Of a DNA stretch of 64,000 nucleotides, positions 40,601-50,226 are shown in pieces; position 1 is the stretch's first letter; each line of letters starts with the position of its first letter. The stretch is taken from assembly GCF_003113895.1 (NCBI RefSeq), contig NZ_BDUD01000002.1, positions 372,001 through 436,000 on the forward strand, written 5' to 3'. The notes beneath the pieces are model-generated. The model saw nothing but the letters and a program-made list of their open reading frames with translations, had not been told where the DNA came from and ran no database searches. A program made the translations under genes and the position numbers. This DNA is from Nostoc commune NIES-4072 (lineage in GTDB: Bacteria; Cyanobacteriota; Cyanobacteriia; Cyanobacteriales; Nostocaceae).

Positions 40601-40983
40601 CGATATGTTTCGTATAAAGTATCTTTGAGTCCTTCAGTAGCAGACCATTCGACGACTTCGTATTCCAGAATAACCACATCTGAAATTTCTGCGGAGGGTT
40701 CTGGTAAAGCGATCGCTGTACGCTTCGTTGGCAGTTTAACAACCTTCGCTGCAACGACAGCAGCTTTAATAGTTGCAGCATTCCATTGCGATGCCTGCGG
40801 CAACGTCAAAGACGAACGCCCAGGCAATTGCTGAATCAGTGCCAGTATTTCAGGCAGATTTAAAGTTTCGGTAATGCAAGGAATTTCGCTGGAGTCAGCC
40901 GGAACCTTGTCAATTACTGTGATTCTGGTGTCAATTTGCGTCCCATGCTTTGAGTACACCTTGCCGTTAACCCCGACCGACAT
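37612..40983 (-). pseudogene. Strawberry-notch-type SF2 helicase, cut at both ends by MITEs
   Basis: 1123 residues in the open frame. Walker A FLGDGTGAGKGRQ (about 226-238), DECH box IAYDECHAMGN (about 333-343), and the helicase C half with FSDAGGTGRSYHAD (about 692) and QGLGRSHRTNQ; this is the Sno architecture. Its start is not native: codons upstream of the ATG (to 41030) stay open and read ETFLKWQDFARVLM, and the first residues SKHGTQIDTRITVIDKVP match the end of an N-6 methyltransferase domain. So the native protein was a methyltransferase-Sno fusion, of the kind carried by plasmids and phages. The last residues REQRDFVRC come from MITE A. N-terminal domain lost at MITE B. Confidence 0.85.
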
Positions 40984-41030
40984 TAAAACTCGCGCAAAAT
41001 CCTGCCACTTAAGGAAAGTCTCTCGCCAAG

Positions 41031-41179
41031 GGGAGCAACGCGATTTTGTGAGGTGCTAAAATCTGGGACGTATATAGCTTGTTTCAGGATGCGATCGCAA
41101 CTAAAAAACCAGATTTTGTTGAGAATATAGGGGTGTAATTGAGAACTAAACCCCGATCTCACTTTTTCGCGTTGCTCCC
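41031..41179 (-). mobile_element. MITE copy B (149 bp), recombinant
   Basis: Complete copy in the opposite orientation to copy A, but its flanks (TCTCGCCAAG and TGTGCAAATG) do not match. Left lies the methyltransferase-Sno coding sequence, right lies dinB, both reading the same way. This is what recombination between two MITE copies would leave. Confidence 0.85.
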
Positions 41180-41970
41180 TGTGCAAATGAGGTTTCTGCA
41201 CCGATGGACTTACGAACCCGATTCGCCTCAACTGGGCGGTTATCTTCTGCTCTGGCAATCTTGTAGTAGTAATGCCCCGCTTTACCAAAATGGTGCGTTA
41301 ACTCCCTGTGCGATCGCCCTTTCAAATCTACTCCAGTATGAATGCCGAGTGAGTGCATCTTAGCTGCTGTAACTTCTCCAATCCCGTGGAACTTCTCAAT
41401 CGCTAGCTGTTCTACAAAAGCGACCGCTTGCTCTGGTAAAATCACTGTCAACCCGTTGGGCTTGTTCTGCCCTGATGCCATTTTTGCAAGAAACTTGTTA
41501 ATTGACACGCCTGCGGTCGCCGTCAGCTGAGTTGACTGGAAAATTGCAGTTTTAATATATCTTGCAATCGTAGAAGCGTAGGTGATGTTTTGCCTATTCT
41601 CAGTAACGTCAAGGTATGCTTCATCTAGTGCAACTCCTTCCACCAGGTCAGTATAGCGTTTGAATATGGCGTGGATTGAAGTGGAAATATCTCGGTAAAC
41701 GTCGAATCTTGGTCTAACGAATATCAGTCCGGGGCATTTAGCAATTGCTGTTACTGACGGCATCGCGGAGTGAATCCCAAACTTACGAGCTTCATAACTG
41801 GCGGCTGCAACTACGCCTCGCTGATTCGGACTGCCACCGACGACTAACGGTTTACCTCGGTAGCTAGGGTTGTCCCTCTGTTCCACCGATGCGTAGAAGG
41901 CATCCATATCAACGTGAACTATTTTCCTGGTTCTAGCGACAGATTCTTGTCTCAAGGGTAGCTCCACCAC
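41146..41970 (-). pseudogene. dinB: DNA polymerase IV (Y family), C-terminus lost at a MITE
   Basis: 274 residues, the last ten encoded by the MITE; full DinB proteins have about 350. Present: IVHVDMDAFYASVEQRDNP with the first metal Asp, GVVAAASYEARKFGIHSAMP (steric-gate region), VALDEAYLDVTE with the catalytic Asp-Glu, thumb helix-hairpin-helix FHGIGEVTAAKMHSLGIHT. Missing: most of the little-finger domain, so it is probably inactive or altered. Start is a GTG at 41970. In-frame position before the methyltransferase-Sno gene suggests an ancestral operon. Confidence 0.88.
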
Positions 41971-42135
41971 CAGCAGTCTCGCCTTTCACACACTATTTCC
42001 AAGTAAATAAAATCCTAAACTACAAATCTTATAGTACACTAGCACTAGTCTGAACGAAATTCAGCATCTCTGCAAATTATTTAAGGCTTACTAGGACTTT
42101 CTGCTATCTGTTTTGACTAGTTTTTCTATTAATGA

Positions 42136-43080
42136 GTGAGCGTGACAATGTGGCTAAAATTTGGTATAGCCCCAGATGGAAAATTAGTCTGTGTTGAAGA
42201 TGTTGGTAGTGGTAAGACTGAGCTTTTATGCCCTTACTGTTACGGTGAGTTAACTGCTAAGAAAGGTAAGGTAAAGCAACATCACTTTGCACATTCGTCA
42301 GCGACCTGCCTGCCTGTAGCTAAACGTGATTTCCCGATTTTACCACTCTACGATAATTTTAATATTTACCTATCGCGTAAAGATTTAGCACAGTTAAAAT
42401 TGCTGTGGAAAGAATACGGTTTAATCAATTATCCTATAATTCCTGGTTTAGTTACTCCAGGGCTTGTTAAAGCTGGAATGTTCCAAAAAAATGTCTATCT
42501 AACCCCTCCAGCTTATGAATTTACTAGTTTAGGAAAAATTCCTGTTGGGGCGCTAGAATTCAGTTTATTCAACGAAGTGCAAGAACCTCTGTTGCTCAAA
42601 AAGCTACTGAAACTAGAGCTAGCAGCCAAACACGCATTATACAAAAATGCACCAGATAACTCATATCGGCTCACCGACTTGGCACTTTATCGCGCTCAAC
42701 TTCAACGCATTTTATCTTGTACTCTGTATTTTTTAGAAATTCAAACTAACATTGGCACTTTGCACAAGATAGGAGTTACCGCCAGATCCATTCAACAGCG
42801 ATTGACAGAAATAGAAGCGGATTTACTTATCCCTTATCAAACTGTTGCTATTCAAATACTTGGAACTTGGCCGCACAGGGGTAATGTAGAACTATATTTT
42901 AAACACCGCTATCATAATTACAATTATCGCATTGGTAGTTTAACTGAGTACTTCAAATTTGGTGCTGCCGATGCTAACGCTGCTCTACATGAACTACAAC
43001 AAATGAAAGATAAAATACTTTCTCCAGTCGAGATAGACATTCTTAAGGACAACATTAGCTTATCTCAAGTTGCTATCTAG
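42136..43080 (+). CDS. CoiA-like zinc domain plus GIY-YIG/Mug113-like nuclease
   Basis: 314 residues. N-terminal 70 residues carry CPYCYGELTAKKGKVKQHHFAH (about 32-53), the zinc-binding DNA-recognition part seen in CoiA-like competence proteins. The C-terminal part (about 195-295) reads YFLEIQTNIGTLHKIGVTARSIQQRLTEIE...VELYFKHRY, the pattern of T5orf172/Mug113-type GIY-YIG domains. The combination suggests a DNA-processing nuclease. It is divergent from dinB across 165 bp. The ORF is intact. Confidence 0.7.
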   Translation: MSVTMWLKFGIAPDGKLVCVEDVGSGKTELLCPYCYGELTAKKGKVKQHHFAHSSATCLPVAKRDFPILPLYDNFNIYLSRKDLAQLKLLWKEYGLINYPIIPGLVTPGLVKAGMFQKNVYLTPPAYEFTSLGKIPVGALEFSLFNEVQEPLLLKKLLKLELAAKHALYKNAPDNSYRLTDLALYRAQLQRILSCTLYFLEIQTNIGTLHKIGVTARSIQQRLTEIEADLLIPYQTVAIQILGTWPHRGNVELYFKHRYHNYNYRIGSLTEYFKFGAADANAALHELQQMKDKILSPVEIDILKDNISLSQVAI

Positions 43081-43148
43081 CCTATACTCATGCTCTGCAA
43101 TAGCATTTGTTCCATATTTCTATGCGTTAGCCAAAGCAACACTAATTG

Positions 43149-43460
43149 CTATCTATTAGACTTTTTGTGCTTTGTGGGGTCAACTAACCGATATGATTGG
43201 TCAGGTTCACTCGTTGGAGGAAACGGATGTCCACTAATTGATGTTACTTCCACCCCTGTGCCTTCTCCATCAGAATTTATTAGTTCATACTGTCCGCTAA
43301 TGGGAGTACGTTCCCCTGGACTATGCTTTAAAGATTGAGCCTCCTCTGATTGGCTTAACTCTGTAGTAACAGGACTGTAAACTATAGTAAACTGACTTTT
43401 AATTTCAAAACCTGGAAGATAGCCACCGTGGAACGGAATATCTGACCGAACAATTCGCAA
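43149..43460 (-). CDS. YjzC-like small protein with repeat-derived N-terminus
   Basis: The conserved part, LKHSPGERTPISGQYELINSDGEGTGVEVTSISGHPFPPTSEPDQSYRLVDPTKH, resembles the YjzC family of small proteins of unknown role. The open frame extends to 43481 but its first ten residues (MRIANCELRI) are encoded by STRR heptamers, so the native start was probably lost or replaced. It may no longer be expressed. Confidence 0.5.
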   Translation of the reverse strand: MRIVRSDIPFHGGYLPGFEIKSQFTIVYSPVTTELSQSEEAQSLKHSPGERTPISGQYELINSDGEGTGVEVTSISGHPFPPTSEPDQSYRLVDPTKHKKSNR

Positions 43461-43678
43461 TTCGCAATTCGCAATTCGCAATTAATAATACCCCACGCAC
43501 GCCACTTGCTTTATGCAGGTGTTCCCGTCCACCGCAGTGGCTTATGAATGCGGGAGCTTGAATATTGATACTATGTGTTTTATTTCTTTTCATAATTGAA
43601 ATTAGTTGCTCTGTACCCCAACGTCTCAATTATCAATTACGTCCGAAATTGCGAACTGCGAATTGCGAATTGCGAATT
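43451..43678. repeat. Inverted pair of STRR heptamer arrays
   Basis: CAATTCG repeated four times plus CAATT at 43451-43483, and the complementary array (AATTGCG units, one mismatched) at 43647-43678, enclose about 163 bp without a gene but with short hairpins (for example GCATGAA/CCACTGCGGTGG-like palindromes near 43535-43545). The unit looks like a composite repeat element and truncates the response regulator gene. Confidence 0.75.
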
Positions 43679-43683
43679 GGTTT

Positions 43684-44001
43684 GATTCGGTCTGCTACAT
43701 CTGCCAAGGCTGTTAGCATGATAATTGGTACGTCTGATTGTTTCCGTAATTCTTGACAGACACCATAACCATCTAGTTTTGGCATCATTACATCCAGAAC
43801 TATCAAATCAGGAGTTAAGAGACTAAAAGCTGACAAAGCTTCTTCGCCATCACTAGCTGTAACTACGCTGTAGCCAATCATTTCTAGACGCGTCTGTAAA
43901 ATTCGGCGGATACTGGCTTCGTCATCTACTACTAAGATTGTGCCTTTATCACCTGATAAGTTTCTCAACGCTGTTCCTTTCCAGCGAGAACTCTCAACCA
44001 T
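43684..44001 (-). pseudogene. RpaB-like response regulator receiver domain fragment
   Basis: Residues 1-106 match an OmpR-type (RpaB/Ycf27-like) receiver: LVVDDEASIRRIL (acidic pocket), LIVLDVMMPKLDGYGV (phosphoacceptor Asp), IIMLTALADVADRI (switch Thr). After ADRI the reading passes into STRR repeats, so the conserved Lys, the rest of the receiver and the DNA-binding domain are lost. Likely a partial extra copy, not the functional RpaB. Confidence 0.8.
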
Positions 44002-44290
44002 CCATTATCTGCTTATCAGGAGTCAAAAACGCAATCACATTTTTGACCTACAGTCATGATGAAGAAGCGATCGCTTAATACTTGCATCTGTGCAACAGAT
44101 TATTCTGGGGCATCTACCCGAAAACAGATTTGTACACAATTAATAAATTCCTCAACAAGGGACTCGTATTTCCCATCGATTTGGTGTACCTTGTTATTTC
44201 TGTGCAATTATTAATACCCATCTTCTCCCAACTTTACCCAGACAAATTTTAAGCCAATGCCTTCGAGGGAACACCCAATGAAAACTTTTG
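44002..44290. other. Gap without a gene
   Basis: About 290 bp between the receiver fragment and the ArsR-type gene. One HIP1 site; no ORF or clear signal. Confidence 0.4.
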
Positions 44291-44614
44291 TTATCGATCT
44301 TCTAGTAGTTTTTCCAGAGCATCAAAGCGGGCACTCCAGATTTTTTCATACTCGCCTAGATATGCTGCGGCTACTTTGAGAGTTTTCGGCTGAATCTGAA
44401 TAACTTTCTCCTTACCACTTCGACGCTTGGTAATCAGTCCGGCTTTCTCCAATACACTGATGTGCTTTGCGATCGCTGCAAAAGACATCGCATAGGGTTG
44501 TGCTAATTCGCCGATAGTATGTTCTGCTGTTGATACCCGCTTAAGAATGTCTCGCCGCGTCACATCAGCCAGAGCAGCAAAAATTTTATCAAGGGCTACA
44601 TTTGATTCAACCAT
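44291..44614 (-). CDS. ArsR-family winged-helix regulator
   Basis: 107 residues with the ArsR/SmtB fold pattern: LDKIFAALADVTRRDILKRVSTAEHTIGELAQPYAMSFAAIAKHISVLEKAGLITKRRSGKEKVIQI. No Cys metal ligands, so it belongs to the metal-independent subgroup often paired with a SRPBCC/AHSA1 gene. No such partner is present here. ATG start; the protein ends at a normal length. Confidence 0.82.
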   Translation of the reverse strand: MVESNVALDKIFAALADVTRRDILKRVSTAEHTIGELAQPYAMSFAAIAKHISVLEKAGLITKRRSGKEKVIQIQPKTLKVAAAYLGEYEKIWSARFDALEKLLEDR

Positions 44615-44849
44615 ATAGTTGAATGTTATCCAAAGATACAGATCGTGTCAAGTGACGAGGCGGACAACTTTTACCTTCTGTCTTGGGCAAATTCTACCTG
44701 AAGTCACATACAATTTTGGGTGTTACTTCCACTGTGCTTCCAAGCGATCGCTGCGATATGGCAAATAACACCCTAGTTGCAGACTATCAAATATTGTACG
44801 CGATCGCAGAAAATAAGTAACTGAAGTGTCAGCTACAAACATCCTAAAA

Positions 44850-45284
44850 ATGGAGTTTCAACTAAGACAAGCAAATAAAGACGATTGGGATTTCATTTGG
44901 TCACTACGTGTAGTGACCATGAAGGATATGATTGCTCAATCCTATGGTTGGGATGAAAATATACAACGTAGCTATGCACAAGAATCATTAACAGGCAAAT
45001 TAATCCTTGTGTATGGTGTTGCTGTAGGAGTCATTACTTTTTCTGACTGGGGCGAACAACTACATTTAACTTGGCTTGCAATTGTACCTCAAATGCAAAG
45101 ACAGGGACTTGGCAGTAATTTGATTCAATACTGTCAGCAACAAGCTACAAAGCTTGGTAAACCTTTGACACTACAAGTTCTGCGAAATAACCCTGCTGTT
45201 TCGTTATACAGGAGATTTGGGTTTGAAATTTCCGAACAAAATACTTCAGATAAGTGCAAAGACGCACGTTTGATGAGATGGTGA
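44850..45284 (+). pseudogene. GNAT acetyltransferase, last residues from IS sequence
   Basis: About 144 residues from ATG 44850 (GTG 44826 also possible). GNAT features: LRQANKDDWDFIWSLR, LTWLAIVPQMQRQGLGSNLIQYC (acetyl-CoA pyrophosphate loop Q-x2-G-x-G), LQVLRNNPAVSLYRRFGFEI. The final nine residues (about KCKDARLMRW) overlap, in another frame, the IS5-type transposase (VQRRTFDEMVK), so the true C-terminus was probably replaced at about 45250. The fold may still be complete, so function is possible. Confidence 0.65.
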
Positions 45285-46027
45285 AAATTATGCAAGATAC
45301 TGTCAGTCCTAAACGAACTCGAGGTTGTCCAAATAAACTAGATTTGGAAGACCAGGTTTTAATTTGCTTGCAGTATTGGCGAGAATATCGAACTTACTTC
45401 CATATAGCCCAGGATTGGCAAGTATCGGAATCAACTGTTTGCCGTACAGTACATCACATTGAAAGTGTGTTGGTTAGTTCTGGGAGATTCCGTTTAGAAG
45501 GAAAAAAGTCCTTATTGATACCGTCACAGAAACCAAAAACGGTTGTGATGGATGTAACCGAGAGTCCTATTGAACGTCCTAAATGCGGTCAGAAACGTTT
45601 CTATAGTGGCAAAAAGGGACAGCATACTCTCAAATCTCAATTTGTAATTGATCTTGAGACCTCACAAGTCCGTTGTGTTGTCAATGATTCAGGTCGTAGA
45701 CATGACTTCAAACTATTTGTGGAAAGCAAAGTACGTTTTCATCCTGATACACAGAGTCTAGAAGATAGTGGCTACCAAGGAATTGCTAAATTTCATACCA
45801 ATAGCCTTTTACCCAGAAAGAAGCCGAGAGGAGGCAAGCTAACCAAAGAAGATAAGCGGTTTAACCGTGATTTAGCTCGCCGTCGAGTTGTTGTTGAACA
45901 CGTCAACCGACGATTTAAGGTATTTCGGATTTTCAGTCAACGCTACCGTAATCGCAGACAACGTTTTGTGTTGCGCTGTCACTTAATTGCTGGAATTTAT
46001 AACTATGAGATTCTTAATGCAAGTTAA
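45254..46027 (+). pseudogene. IS5-family transposase, 5' truncated
   Basis: 257 residues. HTH part FHIAQDWQVSESTVCRTVHHIE, then DDE core: VVMDVTESPIERPK, LEDSGYQGIAKFH, and RRVVVEHVNRRFKVFRIFSQRYRNR with the catalytic Glu. The usual first 40-50 residues are absent because the gene begins at the junction with the GNAT gene. So the element is a fragment lacking one end. Confidence 0.8.
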
Positions 46028-46123
46028 GAGAAAATGTGTTTAACACACTACTCTACCACAAAACTTTTTTGCAAGAGACTCCATGAGCTGCGCTCACAAG
46101 AAACAATGAAAATGTGATACATT

Positions 46124-46546
46124 TTGCTCAAGCAGTTGGTACAAAGGTCGCGTTTTCCTTCTGCCGCACACTTGGCAAGATGGGCAAGGGTCTGTCCAGG
46201 AAATAATGAGAGTGCCGGAAAACAGTTTTCTGGCCGAACTGGACAAGGTAACAGTTGGTTACGTAGTGCTTTGATTCAAGCTGCTAACGCCGCCAGCAGA
46301 TGTAAAAACTCTTACTTGGCAGTTGTGTATCAACGTCTGAAAGCACGACGTGGTAGAAAAAGAGCTATTGTCGCTGTGGCTCATCGGATTTTGACTGCTG
46401 TCTTTCATATGTTGTCCATAGGTCAACCCTATAAAGATTTGGGAGTTAATCATCTTAATCAACCTCAAAAACAGCATCTGCTCAAACAAATGCGTTCTCG
46501 ATTAGAACAGCTTGGTTACAAGGTTACTCTCGAAGCACAAACCTAA
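46124..46546 (+). pseudogene. IS110-family transposase C-terminal fragment
   Basis: 140 residues matching the Transposase_20 part of IS110/IS116 enzymes: FPSAAHLARWARVCPGNNESAGKQFSGRTGQGNSWLRSALIQAANAA (the conserved Ser-containing segment). The N-terminal DEDD half is missing. It ends 23 bp before MITE copy C. Confidence 0.85.
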
Positions 46547-46569
46547 ACAGCACCTCATTAAAACAAAAA

Positions 46570-46718
46570 GGGAGCAACGCGATTTTGTGAGGTGCTAAAA
46601 TCTGGGACGTATATAGCTTGTTTCAGGATGCGATCGCAACTAAAAAACCAGATTTTGTTGAGAATATAGGGGTGTAATTGAGAACTAAACCCCGATCTCA
46701 CTTTTTCGCGTTGCTCCC
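46570..46718 (-). mobile_element. MITE copy C (149 bp), no target duplication
   Basis: Full-length copy between an IS110 fragment and a cut IS630 transposase. Flanks (AAACAAAAA and GGATTCCGA) do not match, so it is probably a recombination product like copy B. Confidence 0.85.
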
Positions 46719-47589
46719 GGATTCCGATTGGTGGATATTTAGACAGTCCATAATCAAATGCCACTTACTCGCAGTCGAGTCAGTGGCAATTAAGCGTTGA
46801 CAATGCGCCAAGAAATCAGCTTCAGTCCTGTGCTGATCAATAGTAGGAACCAGGACTTGCCCTGTAACAACATCAAAATTAGCAATTAAGGTTTGCGTAC
46901 CATGTCGAATATATTCAAACTCTTGACGTTCGACTTTGCCAGGTCGCATCGGTAAACTGGGTAAAGCTCGTTCGAGAGCTTGAATGCCGGTCATTTCATC
47001 CATACTAATAGTACGTTCTCCCAGTTCTGCTCTGGTTAGGGCACTCAGATAATGTTGGCTGATATCTTCTACTTTGACTTCAAATTCCGGGTCATACGGG
47101 GGGAAAAAGCCAGTAGCGAGACTGGTGTGGTTTAAGTTCTGCTTCGTTTAACCATCGTCCAACCTGGCGCGGAGATATCTGCTCTACAATCCCTTGTTCA
47201 ATCAACTCATCCGCTAGTTCATGAACGCTCCAATGACTTATGGGACGACCATATTCCATTGGGTCACGGCACGCGATCGCCATGCATTCAACTTGCTGTT
47301 CCAGGGTAAATTTTAACGGTGCACCAGGACGCAAACTATCAAGCAATCGCTCAGTCACCGTCTTGGATTGCTCACTGCTATCAACCCAACGGTGTCGCCA
47401 CTGCCGCACCATCTTGATGCTGATATCGAGCGTCCGAGCAATTTCGGCATTATTTTTCCCCTCAGCAGCTTTTAGCACAATCCGGGCACGTTGTGCTATT
47501 TGTTGTGGCGTACTGGGTCGATTCGCTAATTTTTCGAGGGCTTCCTGGTTTGCATCACTCAAGATAATTGTTAGCGCTTGGCAAGGCAT
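46719..47589 (-). pseudogene. IS630-family transposase, frameshifted and truncated
   Basis: First frame (47589-47092): HTH NNAEIARTLDISIKMVRQWRHRW, winged part, SRYWLFPP, then a stop. Second frame continues with DPEFEVKVEDISQHYLSALTRAELGERTISMDEMTGIQALERALP (catalytic Asp) and IMDCLNIHQSES, then stops at the MITE, so the final Glu is lost. The frames join cleanly if one C is removed from the C6 run (complement of 47098-47103). The outer end is near 47643 with TA, the usual IS630 target. Confidence 0.82.
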
Positions 47590-47643
47590 AAGTAATCCAG
47601 TTATCTACATTATTTATACCCTAACCTTATTTACGCCGTATTG

Positions 47644-49450
47644 TACTAGTTTCAATCGTTAAATTCCCGGCGTCTCCCCCGCCTGTGGTTTCAGTTGTCA
47701 AGAGGCTGGGCATCTGACGGTCGGCTGAGGTGCCATTTAGCTCTATAGAGTTAGAAGCATTTACCGTTACGCTTCCTCCTCGTCCCTCGCCCGCAGTACG
47801 GGCCGACACAAATGCTCCATCCAGGACTTGCAATTTCTCAGTTTTAATTGTCAAATCTCCGGCAGATCCAGTACCTGTGCTTCCAACAAGCAAGCCGCTT
47901 CTGACCTGACCATTTGCCGATGTTCCAATCAGTTGCACTAATGAAGAAGCGGTCAGACTCAACGTCCCTCCCGACTGAGCCGAACCTAAATTGGAAGCTG
48001 AGGCTCTTGCCCCATCCCGGGCAATAAATAAGCGAGTTTCAATCGTTAAGTCTCCAGGTTTGCCGGAACCTTCCCCCAAAGCAAACAGACCACTAGGTGT
48101 CGGATTCTCAGCTGATGTTGATGTTCCAATCAGTTGCACCGAATCAGAGGCTTTTACAAACAACAGTCCTCCTTGTCCCGAACTAGTATTAGCACTAGCA
48201 GTTGCGACTAGTGCCCCACCCTGAACAATCAATTGCCCAGTTTCAATGCTCACTGAACCGCCATTTCCGATATTATCAGTCTGAGTTATGATTCTGCTAA
48301 AATTCGCACCATCAGCCGATGTTCCACTCAGTTCCACAGAATCAGAGGCTCTTACAGTCACAGTCCCCCCCCGTCCGGAGTTAAAAGTACCAGCTGCTAT
48401 CTCTGACCCATCCCGGATAATCAACTTCCCAGTGTCAATCGTCAAATCTGTACCAGTTCCGACATCATAAGTTTCAGCTAACAGGCGACTTGCTCCAAGG
48501 ACTTCCACCAACTCGGAGGCGCGGACGGTAAGTGTCCCTCCTGGTTCCCCTCCTGTGTTGTTAGCTACAATCTGTGAACCATCAGCGATTGTGACACGTC
48601 TACCCTCTACCTGAATATTGCCGGTGCCTAGTTGAGAACCGACACCTCGTCTAACACTGGTTTGGACTATAGCTCCTTTGGTGAGGGATACGTCTGCTCG
48701 CGCTACATTATCAGGAAAACTCAAAGGCAGATTTTTGTCATCTATATTCAGCCCTACTGTTCCTTCTCCTGCTAATCCTCCCAATTCTACTCGACCGTTG
48801 AGAACGGACAATTTCCCCCCTTCTAAGTTCACATCACCACCTACCAACAACAAACTTCCATTGACAGGAAGTTGCAGACCTGTTAAAGATTCATTGGTAA
48901 TCGATTTGGGAATTTGATTGAATAGCAAAGCTGAAGGATTGACCGTTAAGAGTGGGAGAGAATTAGGAACTGAGGCACTGAACAAGCCTTGCTCACCAAA
49001 CCCGATGGCATTTGCTGTTGTTGCTAGAAAGGAACCTCCTATATTAAGTTGGGCATTCGGCCCAAAGATAATCCCCGACGGATTAATCAGAAACAGGTTA
49101 GCAGTACCTAAAACACCGAGCCTGCCGAAAATCTCGGAGCGGTTGCCCCCTGTCACCCGACTAATAATATTTTCAATGCCAAGAGGATTTCTGAAAATGG
49201 CTCCTCCTCCTTCTTTAATGTTGAACTGCTCAAAACTGTGGAATAGATTGGCACCACGAGTTGCTCCACCGTCTATCAGGTCAAAGTTAGAAGCAAAAGG
49301 TGTAACAACAGAATTTTCTTGACCTAAGGTGTTATCGGGTACTATCTGGGCTAGGGCACACTCGTTGGCTGCTGCGATCGCCGCCACTAAAGTTAATAAC
49401 CTTGCCAACCTCAACTGCCACCACTGATAAAATAAGCTTTTAGAGAACAC
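47644..49450 (-). pseudogene. Haemagglutinin-type TpsA exoprotein, truncated by IS630
   Basis: 607 residues. Signal peptide LLTLVAAIAAANECALAQ, then the TPS domain (IVPDNTLG...GANLFHSFEQFNIKEGGGAIFRNPLGIENIISRVTGG...ANLFLINPSGIIFGPNAQLNIGGSFLATTANAIGF) and repeats of beta-helix modules (SGRGGTVTVRASDSVELSGTS and so on). The last codons (STIRRK) come from the IS630 end at 47643. TPS proteins cross the outer membrane through a TpsB pore; none intact is seen. The end of the beta helix is missing. Confidence 0.85.
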
Positions 49451-50226
49451 GGGAAAATTCTCCTTAAAGGATATTTGTAAAGTTTTTTATTAAGTTACTT
49501 GATGATTATTGATGAAACTGAGGAAATTTTCGACAGCAAAAAAAAATAGTAGCCATACTCAATTAATACCACGCAAGAGAAATTCTCTAAGTGAGGTTAT
49601 TGTTTTTGGAGTGGCTGTAGTGTCTAAAATTGGCGGCTATAAAAGGACACTCCTCATTCCCTACTCATCTCTGCCCTACTTTAACCAAATACCATACCGC
49701 AGCGGAATTTTACCTGCAAGCGATACCTTCTCTTCTCTTTCAGAGACGCACTCGCGTTCGAGAGGCAATGCCCTAAGCGTAGCTATGCCGCAGGCTTTAC
49801 GGCACGTCTTCTCTACGAGACGCACTCGCGTTCGACGAACGCCACCGATTCATGGCAGGTACGCCTAGGCGATCGCTTACCGCTTTCATACAATGGGTTA
49901 TTTATTACATTGTTGCATTGTGGATTTGTTGGATTAACCTCTTGTTTACTAGCTATATCATCACTTTGGCTGTCTCCAAACAAGGTTGTACTCTCTCTCA
50001 ACAGCCGCTAGCAGCAAAGCGTGCAAGGATGATAGATAAGGTTTGGCAAAATCCCCAATCCTTGCAACTGCAAAATACTTGAAACCCCTAATTTATCGTT
50101 ACAATAGTATTAGTAGTTAATAGCCCCCAGAAGGTTAGTTTGAGCGCTATTGAGCTTACTCCTCGTCAGAAGATTCTTTATCTTCTTCGTCATCCTTGTC
50201 AAAATTTGTATTGCTGAGGGGGACTT
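49451..50226. repeat. Repeat-rich gap with a decayed gene copy
   Basis: No credible gene. At 49743-49762 and 49817-49836 lies a direct repeat GAGACGCACTCGCGTTCGA with palindromic GCGTAGC...GCCGCAGGC-type sequence between. On the minus strand at about 49985-50082 is a degenerate copy of the 3' end of the ParB-like gene at 50637. Confidence 0.6.

Noticed and set aside
42030..42060. Possible LexA box upstream of dinB
   Set aside because: AGTACACTAGCACTAG resembles the start of a cyanobacterial LexA site but lacks a convincing second half.
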